Below, piece by piece: positions 1-9,742 of a stretch of 64,000 nucleotides of DNA. The stretch is from NCBI GenBank assembly GCA_014607495.2, contig CP053148.1:8122001-8186000 (forward strand), read 5' to 3'. Position 1 is the stretch's first letter. The number at the start of each line of letters is the position of its first letter. The translations under genes were made by a program, and so were the position numbers. Origin of the DNA: Carposina sasakii. Its lineage: Eukaryota > Arthropoda > Insecta > Lepidoptera > Carposinidae. The notes beneath the pieces are model-generated. The model was not told where the DNA came from. It was given only the letters and a program-made list of their open reading frames with translations, and searched no databases.

Positions 1-341
1 ATTTTATAAACATCGTGATAAACAATAATTATAGTTTTTCCTACTCTCGTTTAAACACCATTAACGAATAATATTTCTCTAAAATCTATTCATTATTTAT
101 AGAGATAAGTAATAATTATAAGTTCACACAACTGTATGGATCACGGTTATAAAAATAAAACTTAAATAATAAATTCTAAAAGAATTGTGAAAGTAAGATG
201 ACTCTAAAGGCTATATAGGTATATTTTATCGGGGGACCATGGCAGCGCATATATACAGCTCAATAGACAGCTACTTACCTGATGTCCGTTTCCAATATGG
301 CGGCGGAACCATGGACCATATAATGGACATAGAAATGTAAT

Positions 342-547
342 GGAGGATTTTCTGACAACTAAAAGTTAAAATAAGTACAAATCACCTGGATAGATGGCGT
401 GAGCGAATCTCCTACCCGAAATTCTGTATGGACACGTACAGGGGGAGGTCAAGGGGGCGGAGCTAGGGTATGAGATGATTCATCAGAGGGTCTGAGATTC
501 GCTCACGCCATCTATTTTTGACAGTTATTTTAACTTGTCAGAAAACC
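342..547. mobile_element. Foldback MITE, GGATTTTCTGACAA ends
   Basis: About 206 bp whose two halves are inverted copies. The left arm begins GGATTTTCTGACAA and contains AGATGGCGTGAGCGAATCTC. The right arm carries the reverse complement and ends TTGTCAGAAAACC. The centre is GC-rich and there is no coding potential. A second copy with closely related arms lies at 59631-60995, where about 1.2 kb of other DNA separates the arms. The superfamily is not recognised and no target-site duplication was resolved. Confidence 0.75.
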
Positions 548-711
548 AAACCATAAAAACATTGTAACTCTGATTTTCGATCCACAGTGCGCCATTTGCG
601 CCAGTAACGACCTCGTATGGTGTGGTGACTCTGGTATCTTATTTGGTAGCTTACGAATACCATTGTCAAGAAACCGCTATGATCGCCCTGTAAAATAATA
701 AGAGCCCTAAA

Positions 712-1225
712 CAAGCTTCAGTTTTAAAAAACCTTTTTTTGAAATAAGCTTTTATTATTTGTTAAATAAATAAACTGATCGAATCGATCGAGTACAAGCT
801 CCATGGGGTTGCGTCGTTAAAAATTACGGAGTTCCTATGGCCACCTTCCAGCTCCATCGTCACATCAGCTCTATGTCATAATAATTTTGCATTGTCATCC
901 GATTTGTAGGTACATGCACGCAAAATTTCGGCTCAATCGGAAACCGGGAAATGGATCGGGACAGGTGAAACTAAATAAAAGTTTATACAAGCTTCAGTTT
1001 AAAAAAACCATTTTAAAAAAAGCATTTATTATTTGTTAATAAAATGAACTGATCAAAGAAACGAGCCCAAACTCGATAAGGTTGCGTCGTTGAATTACGG
1101 AGTTCATGGCCACCTTCCAGCTCCATCCTCAGATCAGCTCTATGTCATAATAATATTGCATTGTCATCCGATTTATACATGCATGCAAAATTTTGGCCTA
1201 ATCAAAAATCGGGAAATGGATCAAA
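712..1225. repeat. Tandem dimer of a ~250-bp repeat
   Basis: Two direct copies, about 712-962 and 988-1225, share the same order of blocks. These are ACAAGCTTCAGTTT, a TTTATTATTTGTTAA block, GGTTGCGTCGTT, ACGGAGTTC, ATGGCCACCTTCCAGCTCC, TATGTCATAATAAT and TTGCATTGTCATCCGATTT. The copies differ by substitutions and small indels, so the duplication is not recent. There is no ORF. The superfamily is unknown to me. Confidence 0.75.
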
Positions 1226-2040
1226 TTTAACTTGCAAGATTTGGTTACAGATAACGGGAAATACATCATTTTTTCACTTTCTATCATAAATCCAATTGTA
1301 AGAGTTCATGTAATCCCCAAGTTATGATATTCCATCAGATAAAATTGAGGGCAAAAGTTCGACCATCAGAAGCGAAAAAAAAAAAACAAAACACGCAACC
1401 AACCCACAGAGTGAGTTATAGCCTATTCGCAAAGAGGGTTGACCCAACCGCAAAGGTTGAATATGTAGATAGTTACTTTAATTTATTTAAATACATTTAA
1501 ATATTCACGAGCGAAGCTTTAATACTTCTGTGGTGATCAGCAACGGCAAATTGAATATTACGAGTACGAGTATTTCTGCAAGAAATAAATAGTTAATATT
1601 GCAGCTGATTTACGTGTAACATAAAGATGGAAATTGTTTTTATTCTTAGGCTTTAGAAAAGTTGTCGGCTGTTAATCATGTGTTATTAGTATTAATAATT
1701 AGGCTACAGAATTGCCGTTTTTCTCGTTCCATATCAAAGTGTTTTATATAATATGTTGATAGGTAGTATGTATTTAAATATTGATGTGTGATTAACTTAA
1801 ACCGTCAGCATTCGAATAAAGTACGGAAGGTCGGCAACGGTAAATACGTGTATAGGTAGGGAGCATATAATGAAACAAATACAAAGGAGAGGTGGTGTAA
1901 TAACGTTTATTTAATGAATACAGTATCACCTATTAAAAGGCTTTGCCGATCTAGCGCGCTAAAATATTGTTGGTAGATCTTGTCTGAAACGCAAGAGTTC
2001 GAATCTTGGTACGAGTAAATATAATTATGTTCAATGCCAA
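1226..2040. other. Gene-free stretch, no clear element
   Basis: AT-rich sequence with no supported ORF. Near 2000 there is a tRNA B-box-like GAGTTCGAATCTTG, without a convincing A box or cloverleaf. It may be a decayed SINE. Confidence 0.4.
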
Positions 2041-2044
2041 GTTA

Positions 2045-2395
2045 TTATAATCCTGTGCTAATGCGGGTTGCATCTCATTTCATGCACGTCGTAAGAGTCG
2101 ACTAAGTTAGTAATTCGGCCCCCTGATTACGTAACTTGCAGAAGCCGAACGATAGCAATGCGAAAGCGAAAATTGAGATTGTGTGTGTGCGCGGGGCGAG
2201 GTACGGGGCGCGGGAGGACGCCTCGCGCTCGTAGTGCGCACGCACACACTCCCAATTTTCGCGATCGCGTTGCTTCGGCTTTGCTATTCCAAATGAGGTA
2301 ATCAGGGGGCCGGCCTTTTATAAGGCGATGAGCTAGCAACTTATGCTATGCTAAACGCGGTATTTCAGGAATAAAGCCGTGTATACGAGTACGTA
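2045..2395 (+). mobile_element. Retroposon family B copy split by a MITE
   Basis: The flanks of the MITE at 2119-2310 join into one repeat. The left part (2045-2118) has GCATCTCATTTCATGCACG and GTAAGAGTCGACTAAG. The right part (2311-2395) has AGGCGATGAGCTAGCAAC and AATAAAGCCGTG. The same order, uninterrupted, is seen at 35461-35674 and, inverted, at 2667-2920. Remnants lie near 13048-13101, 29285-29350, 33075-33140, 53361-53452 and 63262-63306. It ends in a degenerate GTATGTA tail and is non-coding. Confidence 0.65.
2119..2310. mobile_element. Hairpin MITE, CCCCCTGATTACGTAA ends
   Basis: A 192-bp palindromic element starting CCCCCTGATTACGTAA and ending in a diverged inverse ending TAATCAGGGGG. 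Inside, GAAGCCGAACGATAGCAATG on the left mirrors a right-hand stretch containing GCGATCGCG and CTTCGGCTTTGCTAT. The middle is GC-rich with CGCGGGGCGAGG. Sister copies are at 50118-50303 and, interrupted, at 59499-61053. An open frame across it is only a consequence of its GC content. Confidence 0.85.
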
Positions 2396-2666
2396 TGTAC
2401 GAATATGTAATCCCGAGCTATGGAAACTAACAATAATTTTATTCAATTGGCTTAGATGGTTGGTTATATTAAATTTTTCTATGTATTTTAATACCTACTA
2501 CCTATGATGCTGAATCTAAGGGATCAAAAACTAGAAATAAAAAAAAGGTGGAAGTAATGTTTTGTTAGCTAGTGTTTACATTAGCCTGGTCGCCTTAGTA
2601 GTGGCGGGAATAAGTGCTGGTCCAATTCCTGTAGTTTTTCAGACTGCATTAGCACATTAGCGGTAA

Positions 2667-2920
2667 AATACATACGAGTACAAACACATGGCTGTGTTAC
2701 CATAATGAAGTAGCCATAACTGTAGTATACGAGTATGTATTATAAAGAAGATCTCAGTTTCACTTTATCATAGCGGGAATAGATGTAGATGATCAGTGAC
2801 AAGTTGCTAGCTAATCGCCTAAGAGAATGCCCGAATTTTTTAGTCGACTCTTACGACATGCACGGAAAGAGATGCAGCAGTATTCTGCATGCAGCAATAA
2901 AGCCCCGCATCAGCACAGGC
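2667..2920 (-). mobile_element. Retroposon family B copy with 9-bp TSD
   Basis: A minus-strand copy of the family seen at 35461-35674. It contains TAGTCGACTCTTACGACATG and GCAATAAAGCCCCGCATCAG. It is bracketed by the direct repeat TAGCGGTAA at 2658-2666 and 2921-2929, as expected of a target-site duplication. Its 3' end (low coordinate) begins with ATACATACGAGTA, the decayed ATGT-like tail. Non-coding. Confidence 0.7.
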
Positions 2921-2929
2921 TAGCGGTAA

Positions 2930-3504
2930 TATAAAAATATTGACCATTGCATCTCCCTGGTGTATTTGCTTCGTGACTCGTACAGAGCGCTTACACCTTT
3001 TAGACAGCGTTTCCAAACGTCCATTAAAGGATTTGGCGGGATTAAACAAGTTCGCGTTAAGCTATGTCCTTATGCGTTTTGTTTTACGTTTACAGATTCG
3101 GCGAAACTTTACAGCTTTGCAGGTAATGTGTTGCGTTTAGTTTTATCTGTAATGGAAGTTTTTGTTGCTGCAATAGCTTTTGATTTAGTTTTAAATAGCT
3201 TTAAAACCGGTTTTACTGAGTGGTTTGCTGGCTTTTTAAATATAGGATTAGAATTTTGAAAAGAATACCTACATATTATCTCCATATCATTAAACGTTAA
3301 CTCAATTTCAATCAGGGCAAATTGTTGATTGATAGTACCTAAGCTAATAATTTGTATTTAAGACGTATGGTAAGCACTGATCAATTAATTTTCTTAAAAG
3401 CAATTGAAAAATAACTCAGGTCAATCTCTCACCTATAAGGAAATAACCGTTTTTCTATCATGCATACATACATACATGACGATTACTAACCAATATTTTA
3501 GTTA
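2930..3504. other. Gene-free stretch with an unsupported open frame
   Basis: A 99-codon plus-strand frame runs from 2960 to 3259, but its start falls beside the family B retroposon and the product shows no domain I recognise. I see no promoter, splice signal or other support for a gene. Confidence 0.4.
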
Positions 3505-3578
3505 TATCCAGCAAAAAAGCTCATCATCATTATCATCATCAGTCATCAGTCCACTGCTAAGCATAGTCCGTATCAACA

Positions 3579-3925
3579 ACAATAGGGATGTTTACTATGG
3601 TTGAATTTTAATGTAATTTTATGCTTATCAGAATAAATCATAACAATCATACTTGTACCTAACATACCATTTACAGCAACTTTTGTTTAGTGACCATATT
3701 TTTAAACGCAACATTTAATATAGCTGTAGAACAAAAGTTCTTTTACGCGCATACAAGTTACTAATAGAGTGACGTCATAATTGTGGTAGCCGTTTGTATG
3801 GAGCGTTTTTTGTATATCCCGGAAAGTTCTCACGCTAGCGAAGTTTTTCTTTCGCAAATGTTTCTTTTATTTTATGATCTTTCGATATAAATACAATTTA
3901 AAAAAACCGTAAACATCCCTATTGT
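3579..3925. mobile_element. MITE with 17-bp perfect TIRs
   Basis: A 347-bp element bounded by ACAATAGGGATGTTTAC and its exact reverse complement. The interior is non-coding. It lies between two RTE-derived minus-strand fragments, 3505-3577 and 3935-4105. The target-site duplication could not be resolved because both flanks look rearranged. The superfamily is not recognised. Confidence 0.8.
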
Positions 3926-3934
3926 TTCTCTACT

Positions 3935-4105
3935 CATCATCATTTTGACTATTAATTCTACTGCTGAACGCCAACATCCGCAACGTACGGCCTATTGGAA
4001 GCCGCCTGCATGCAGAAGGCACCCATGCTCCTGACTAGGTCGTCCATCCATCCTACTGGTTCAAAGGCTGGGCTTGCGGCTCTAGAACATTTCGGTCCAA
4101 TCGTG
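3935..4105 (-). pseudogene. RTE-type LINE 3' end, decayed
   Basis: Read on the minus strand, this stretch codes for fragments resembling the RTE C-terminus (RWMDDLV, then MQAAS) and ends with a GATGATGAG tail. It is short and broken, and matches the C-terminal part of the better fragment at 60080-60690. A matching (CAT)n-rich scrap, probably of the same origin, lies at 3505-3577. Confidence 0.55.
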
Positions 4106-4590
4106 CTCCTCTAATAAGTGATTAGGGATAAATTTAGCTTGAAATCCATTTTAACCCAAAAATTATACTGGGGCTATTATTAAAATTAGCACAATTGCTC
4201 CAATAGAAAGCGAGATACTACACCATGGAGGAAGCACAAAAGAGTTAAACAAAAAAGAATTACAAAACAACGTTTGTACATAAAAAATTATGTCACTGTA
4301 GCGATGCGATAGACGGCAATGGTGGAGGCAAATACGAATATTGGCAAGTCCACACATCGCCTCGTAGCTCAGAGGTATACGTTTATAACGCATCTCCTCT
4401 TTATCCTTTCTCCATGACTGCACCGTATGCTTTCGTAATAAATAACCCTTTTTACGCGTCATAACTTGATTCTAAGATTTAACGAATTAATTTTCTATGT
4501 TACGTTTGTTGATATATTTTCGTGGGGGTTCCTGTAAACTTTTATTATAGGGCGAAAAGTATTCGTTTGTGTCTAAAAATATGGTTCATT

Positions 4591-4735
4591 CCTGTTCGTC
4601 CCACCAGACTTCGTCCCACCAGTGGAACGAACGGGAAATTAATAAAATATCAAAAATTTATTCCCGTTCGTCCCACTATGACGGCGAGTGGGACGAACGG
4701 GAAGGACATTTTATATGATACCAGTTGGTCCCAGT
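4591..4735. repeat. GTGGGACGAACGGGAA inverted-repeat cluster, copy 1
   Basis: At least five copies of a 16-bp unit occur in alternating orientation: CCTGTTCGTCCCACC at 4591, a short TTCGTCCCACC at about 4609, AGTGGAACGAACGGGAA at 4621, TTCCCGTTCGTCCCACT at 4661 and AGTGGGACGAACGGGAA at 4687. A decayed TTGGTCCCAG follows. Adjacent units pair as hairpins. The cluster is the inverted counterpart of 5593-5746. Confidence 0.85.
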
Positions 4736-5234
4736 AATATGACAATTAGTTCTAGAGGTACGTTAATGTTATTATCATTTAAAATTAAAATGAAAGTTCG
4801 GTGATAGGTTATATAAAAACACCACATAAATCGTATTCAATTTTAATCTATATACCTATATATAAAAGAAAGACGTGTTAGTTACACTATTTATAACTAT
4901 GAACGACTGTACCGATTTGGCTGGTGGGGTAGCTTAGGAGACAAACATAGAATACTTTTTATACCGAAAAATTTCGACATTTCGAAAATAATATTTAACT
5001 TGTAAAAAATATACTGCACTAATTAATATAGTACCTACATATACATACATACGTAGGTACATCATTTTAATGGAACAATAACAGACTTGTGTATATACAT
5101 AAATTAGCTTCTGAATAATTATTATGCTTAAATATCACAGATCAATCAGTATTATTTAATAAATAGTTTATAATTAGTACAGGATCAATTAGTCTTATTA
5201 TAATTAACCCCTATAAACCCATATTTATATATGT

Positions 5235-5560
5235 TACTAGCTGTTGCCCGCGGCTCCATTTGCGTGGATGTAGCTTATTGCGTGGAAGGGGTATATTTAT
5301 TTATATTTTTTCATTTACAGAAATCGTTATAAGTCTAAGAAATAGATTACGACCTTTTCTCAGGCCTTCCAGATACATAAAATTTCATAAAAATCGGTCA
5401 AGCCGTTTCAGAGGAGTTTAAAAGTAGGAAATCTCTGAATAGTTAGCGTTTCAGTTACCATTATGACGTCATCGAACATTTCAAAACAACAAACAAGTTG
5501 GAATAACCGAAATAACCGGATTGAGCGTAGTTTATAATTTCTTAATATATGATTTCCTAC
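5235..5560 (-). mobile_element. Helitron-like fragment
   Basis: On the minus strand this ends GAGCCGCGGGCAACAGCTAGT, with the terminal CTAG typical of Helitrons. Upstream it has the family-typical stretch around TGAAACGGCTTGACCGATTT. No TC-type 5' terminus is found, so the copy is truncated. It lies between the two GTGGGACGAACGGGAA clusters. Confidence 0.6.
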
Positions 5561-5592
5561 AACCCATCCCAAAATTGTTTTTCATTTCATTG

Positions 5593-5746
5593 CAGTGGGA
5601 CGAACGGGAATTTAATAAAATATTAAATTATATTCCCGTTCGTCCCACCATGATGGTGAGTGGGACGAACGGGAATAAAATTGTAATATTTTATTAATTT
5701 TCCATTCGTCCCACTGGTGGGACGAAGTTTGGTGGGACGAACGGGA
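5593..5746. repeat. GTGGGACGAACGGGAA inverted-repeat cluster, copy 2
   Basis: Six unit copies occur: CAGTGGGACGAACGGGAA at 5593, TTCCCGTTCGTCCCACC at 5633, GAGTGGGACGAACGGGAA at 5658, CATTCGTCCCACTGG near 5703, GGTGGGACGAAGTTT near 5716 and GGTGGGACGAACGGGA at 5731. Its reverse complement follows the same unit order and spacing as 4591-4735. The two clusters are therefore inverted copies about 0.86 kb apart. Confidence 0.85.
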
Positions 5747-6185
5747 CTTATGTTTTCTGGAAATGGGCTAATTATGTAAATTTAGACTGTATTTAACCTC
5801 TCCTATAATATATAGGTATATTTCATAAATAGCTTTCTACAAAATGGCTTCTATGATTTCGCTGCTTCATACGTTACAATTATTATTTACGTTTGCGCCG
5901 TTAGCTGTCAAATAAATATAACATGGCAAAAATACCGGAGAATTTCGTATATCGCACTTTAAACGAACGACATGTCATTTACAAGTATGTGCTATATCGG
6001 TGAGCCCTTTGATCTTCCCTGCCAAAGTTGACGCGAGGACATAAACGTCCCTTCAATATATATGTTCACAAAAAGGGCGTAAGTAATTGGTTATTGGTAT
6101 GTGAGTAATTGGTATGTGAAAAAGGAAATAGTGTTTTTGTATATTTTGTGATTAGGTTACAAATTTAGGTAATATTTTGAGATAA

Positions 6186-6448
6186 TACGCTGCTCTGGGA
6201 GTGAAAAAAAAAAGTATAATACTACAGCTGCTTCTCTTCCTAGGCATACTGTACAAGTCAGCAGAGGGACAAGAGGGTCTTGGTGTTTTGTAGGCGATGG
6301 GCTGACCACCTGTCACAACTAACCGAACTTTTACATCTCAACTATACCCTCAAAATTGGCCAGAAGTGGCACCATGTGGTTCTATCGGCCCTTGGTGCTC
6401 TGCCTACCCCGTAAGGGATAAAGGCGTGATTATATGTATGTATGTATG
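6186..6448 (+). mobile_element. (ATGT)n-tailed retroposon, family A, full copy
   Basis: A 263-bp non-coding element ending GGCGTGATTATATGTATG plus an ATGT run. It is flanked by the 13-bp direct repeat TATTTTGAGATAA (6173-6185 and 6449-6461), a clear target-site duplication. Internal landmarks are GAGGGACAAGAGGGTCTTGG, GGCGATGGGCTGACCACC and CAGAAGTGGCACCATGTGG. Other copies are at 8278-8421, 29752-29856, 31021-31115, 43371-43598 and 55785-56050. The long TSD and tail indicate LINE-driven retroposition. No tRNA-like head is seen. Confidence 0.85.
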
Positions 6449-7478
6449 TATTTTGAGATAAGTGCGCGCAAAAATCTTGTACAAAATAAATAAAATAGAT
6501 AGAAAATCTCAGTTTATCATTTTTAAAGCAATTGCGACGCTAGGTATAAAATTCCAGTTATTTAATATCTTAAACTTATTTTACGTAACTAGACATTATT
6601 ATTATCAAAATCTTAAAACCTCGCTTAACTAAAACATATATGTTAATATTATTTTTCTTCCCATAATGATACCTCCACCCTGGTATATTTCAAACCGAGT
6701 ACAATACAGCGACAATATTCCACTTAACTCATCCGGATGATCTGCACATCCTCACATCGACAATTGACTACATATTGCTGGTCTCGAGTAAGCGCCTACA
6801 TTAAAAATTGCCCACTGAAAGGGCCTATTCACGAGCCACGTACCAGAGTGAATGGCTCGATCGGAACGAATTCAAAAATAGCCGGGTAGAATGCGGAATA
6901 CTCGTACATTCAGTATTACTCGTACTTACTGGGCAGAACGCTCCTTATTCACAGACGTGTTAAAAATTTATTCGATATTCAGATCGCAACGTGTTGCGTT
7001 CCATGGATTATGCATGTTTCACGATGAAGGTATTTATCGTTCTGGCTACATACAAACGAGTATTGTAGGGTTTTACGGCGTTATTGAATTCGTTCAAAGT
7101 TCTTTGATTACTTACTTAGGTATTGTATAAGTTTAGGTACAAGACCACAACTAGAACTAGATGAGAAATGAATTTGTTGAAATCCTTTGTGTTAACTGAG
7201 CACAGATTTCGCTGGTATCTGATATTCGTGTGTCTAGGATTGCTTATGAGGTACGTAAATCTGTTTTTGCTTTCCAAAACCTGATATTTATTTTTTCTGA
7301 TGTTAAAATCACAACGTTTTCTCAAGTATAATAACATATTCAACGTATAGGCTCTTTCAGTCTTTAAGGCCACCGCTAACTAGACTAAGTTTGTTTTTAG
7401 CTGAGCTTACGTTAGTTATGTAATTTTTTATACTTGTAAGTCCACCGCAAACTTTGCACATATAAAGGTAATACATGA

Positions 7479-7540
7479 AAAAAACCCTCCTGTGGTAGTA
7501 GCCTTGTAGCGTGCCCTGAGGGAGGCCTACGTCACACCCC
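7479..7540 (+). repeat. RTE-tail SINE scrap
   Basis: Contains ACCCTCCTGTGGTAGTAGCC and GGGAGGCCTACGTCA, matching the 3' half of the SINE-like unit at 51474-51743. Only about 60 bp survive and the tail is lost. Confidence 0.55.
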
Positions 7541-7880
7541 TGAACATTTTTATAACAATATACAGTTTTCGAATGTCTCCATCGTTATATTGCAAAGGAC
7601 TTCGGAAATAGGCATAAGAATAACCAGAAAGGGCTCCTAATGAGGGTCCAGCACATTACGTCGGAGTCCGCAACACATCTGCAGAATCCACAGAATAGCA
7701 GTGTAGAGGTGGCCTATCTATGTATATACCTTACATTTCAAATACAAACGGTGTTATTACAAAACTGCTTCTAAAGTTAGACTCTGTTTTAAAATGACAT
7801 TTGACAGCATACTGTAAGGAATAGCATACAATTTTAGTGTTAAATTAAATTAATATATAAGGTAATAAATTAATATAATT

Positions 7881-7987
7881 GAACCGGTGGCTTAGTGGTT
7901 ATAGCGGCTGGCACGGTTTGCAGCGGTCGTGGGTTCGATTCCCACTCGGGTGAAGAATGTTTTCCATGTTCTTTATTAATAATTTTA
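7881..7987 (+). mobile_element. tRNA-derived SINE
   Basis: A tRNA-like head has an A box in GGTGGCTTAGTGG and a B box in GGGTTCGATTCCCAC, whose flanks form a good T-stem. The acceptor stem does not pair well, so this is not a convincing functional tRNA gene. A short AT-rich tail follows GAAGAATGTTTTCCATG. A 14-bp direct repeat, TAATATATAAGGTA, occurs at 7851-7864 and 7988-8001 and is a probable target-site duplication. A truncated relative is at 41337-41396 on the minus strand. Confidence 0.7.
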
Positions 7988-8277
7988 TAATATATAAGGT
8001 ATAAAATTTGTCAAAATGTAAGGGTGGGTCTATATTTTTATTCTACGACTAAAATTTTTTATGTCGCAGCAGTTGCAGAGTCACGCTAGGTACTCACTCT
8101 CACGCTATAAAGAGAAAGAAGCGAAATGAATGTGCCTGTGATGTACTGAACGCTTTGGCTCATGTGTAGTTGGACATTATATTGGCTTAGTACATAAAAT
8201 AGGTAACTCTTATAAACTATTTTGAATGCTGTATCTTAGCAAACACTGCGCTATTACAAAACCGTATGTAAAGTTAC

Positions 8278-8421
8278 ATACATATATACAATCACGCCTT
8301 TATCCCTTACGGGGTAGGCGGAGCACCAAGGGCCAATAGAACCACATGGTGCCACTTCTGACCAATTTTGAGGGTATAGCTGAGATGTACAAGTTCGGTT
8401 AATAGTGACAAAAAGTTAGTA
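8278..8421 (-). mobile_element. (ATGT)n-tailed retroposon, family A, 5'-truncated
   Basis: A minus-strand copy of the 6186-6448 element, running from an ATACATATATA tail through the CCTTTATCCCTTACGGGG block to about the TGTACAAGTTCGG block. It is flanked by the 10-bp repeat GTAAAGTTAC at 8268-8277 and 8422-8431. Host sequence on both sides resembles 7735-7830, so it inserted into an older repeat. Confidence 0.75.
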
Positions 8422-8439
8422 GTAAAGTTACACTCTGTT

Positions 8440-9335
8440 GAATAATAACAATTGACAGCAAAATTAATAGAATGTTTGTCAAATTTGTACAATGATAACA
8501 CGGCATGTGTCTTAGTTGGGTTAAAGATGCGTAATGTTGACTATGGTGAGAGGAAAATGCTAGCCAGTACTTAGCTAGCCAACATTAGCCATGGGAGGTC
8601 GTGGGTCTACATTGACCATCGCATTTCCTCCCTATGCTTCCTTCATAGCAGGACCACACTAAGATTTTATAGTGATGTCCATATCGTGAAGAAAACTGTT
8701 TTATGCATAAAATTATACAACGCTCACGAAAAGCGGTTTGTAGTTCATTAGCCTTTTTCACGTTTCGACTTTTATTATTAGCTTTTATTTATGTTACTAT
8801 TGACACGATTCTTACAATCTACATGCGATCTCTAAGCTTTCTTATATTTTGTTTCAACTGCTTTTTAAGTTACTCGATCATGGTCGCGATAATTTATATC
8901 AGTTTTGGCAGGTTTTATATAATACGAATTAACTTTACTGTAGTCTATACTTCATTTTGTGTCTTTTCGCGTCAATGTAATATGATTTTCCACGTTATTA
9001 GAAACTACATTTTTATTAATTCAATTCACTGTAATATTAGTACAATTACCTTTATACCTATCTACCTGCAAATTGTAAACATCAAGACAAAGGTAAAGAT
9101 TTTGAAGTTTCTAAACTTAGGCTACCTGTCCGATTGAAATGCTAAAATAAATGTGTATTCTGGAATAGCGTAGATACGAATACCTGCATCTACTCGTATA
9201 TAATCTTTGGGTATAACGCTTGAGCTACCTGTCATTCAACTGAAATAAATCGAAGTTATGTTTAGAACATTTTTAGATATATGATGTACGCGAACTTAAT
9301 ATTTATCGCTCATCTGCTTATTGAATAATACTTCT
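8440..9335. other. Gene-free stretch with a low-complexity open frame
   Basis: An open frame of 144 codons (8703-9137, plus) is rich in I, F, Y and L, as expected of translated AT-rich DNA. It lacks a recognised domain, so I do not call it a gene. No repeat was identified. Confidence 0.4.
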
Positions 9336-9742
9336 TATTACAAACATTTACGATTAGGAGAATATGTACCTATGTACTAGGTTGCCTATCCAAATATGGC
9401 CGCAAATATTTGCTGTAACAGCTGGTAACTCTTACTTGTGGACAAATTGAAATAGGCAACTTTATACCATAATAATCAGAAAAAAATGCTTTTCTTTTAT
9501 TTACAAATCATTAAAAATATGAGCGAAGGAAGCGTAGGTTCCTGGTACTTGCGGCAAATTGTGAAATGGTAACCCTGTTTTTTCGCAATCTTTAGGTACA
9601 TGCGTTTCTTTTTTGGAAATTAGCTGATATATTATTTTTAAAAACGTGAGCATAATTCGATGGTAAAAATAATTTTTGAAAATTATATAACATACCTACT
9701 AGCGGTAGATAAATATTCTCCTAATCGTAAATATTTGTAATA
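9336..9742. mobile_element. MITE with ~33-bp TIRs
   Basis: A 407-bp segment bounded by inverted repeats built around ATTTACGATTAGGAGAATAT (left near 9345, right near 9711 as reverse complement). The arms start TATTACAAA. The interior is non-coding. No second copy is seen in the window and the superfamily is unknown. Confidence 0.7.

Noticed and set aside
1950..2020. tRNA-like patch with a B-box motif
   Set aside because: The A box is poor, the spacing is wrong and no stem structure forms. At most it is a decayed SINE.
4591..5746. CRISPR-like array of 16-bp repeats
   Set aside because: The units alternate in orientation, spacing is irregular, intervals are AT-rich and similar between clusters, and the context is a eukaryotic genome with no cas genes.
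7881..7965. Possible functional tRNA gene
   Set aside because: The A and B boxes and T-stem are good, but the acceptor stem pairs poorly and a related truncated copy with target duplications exists at 41.3 kb. A tRNA-derived SINE explains it better.
8703..9137. 144-codon plus-strand open frame, hydrophobic product
   Set aside because: Its I/F/Y/L bias follows from AT-rich sequence. No signal for a real membrane protein, splice sites or promoter was found.
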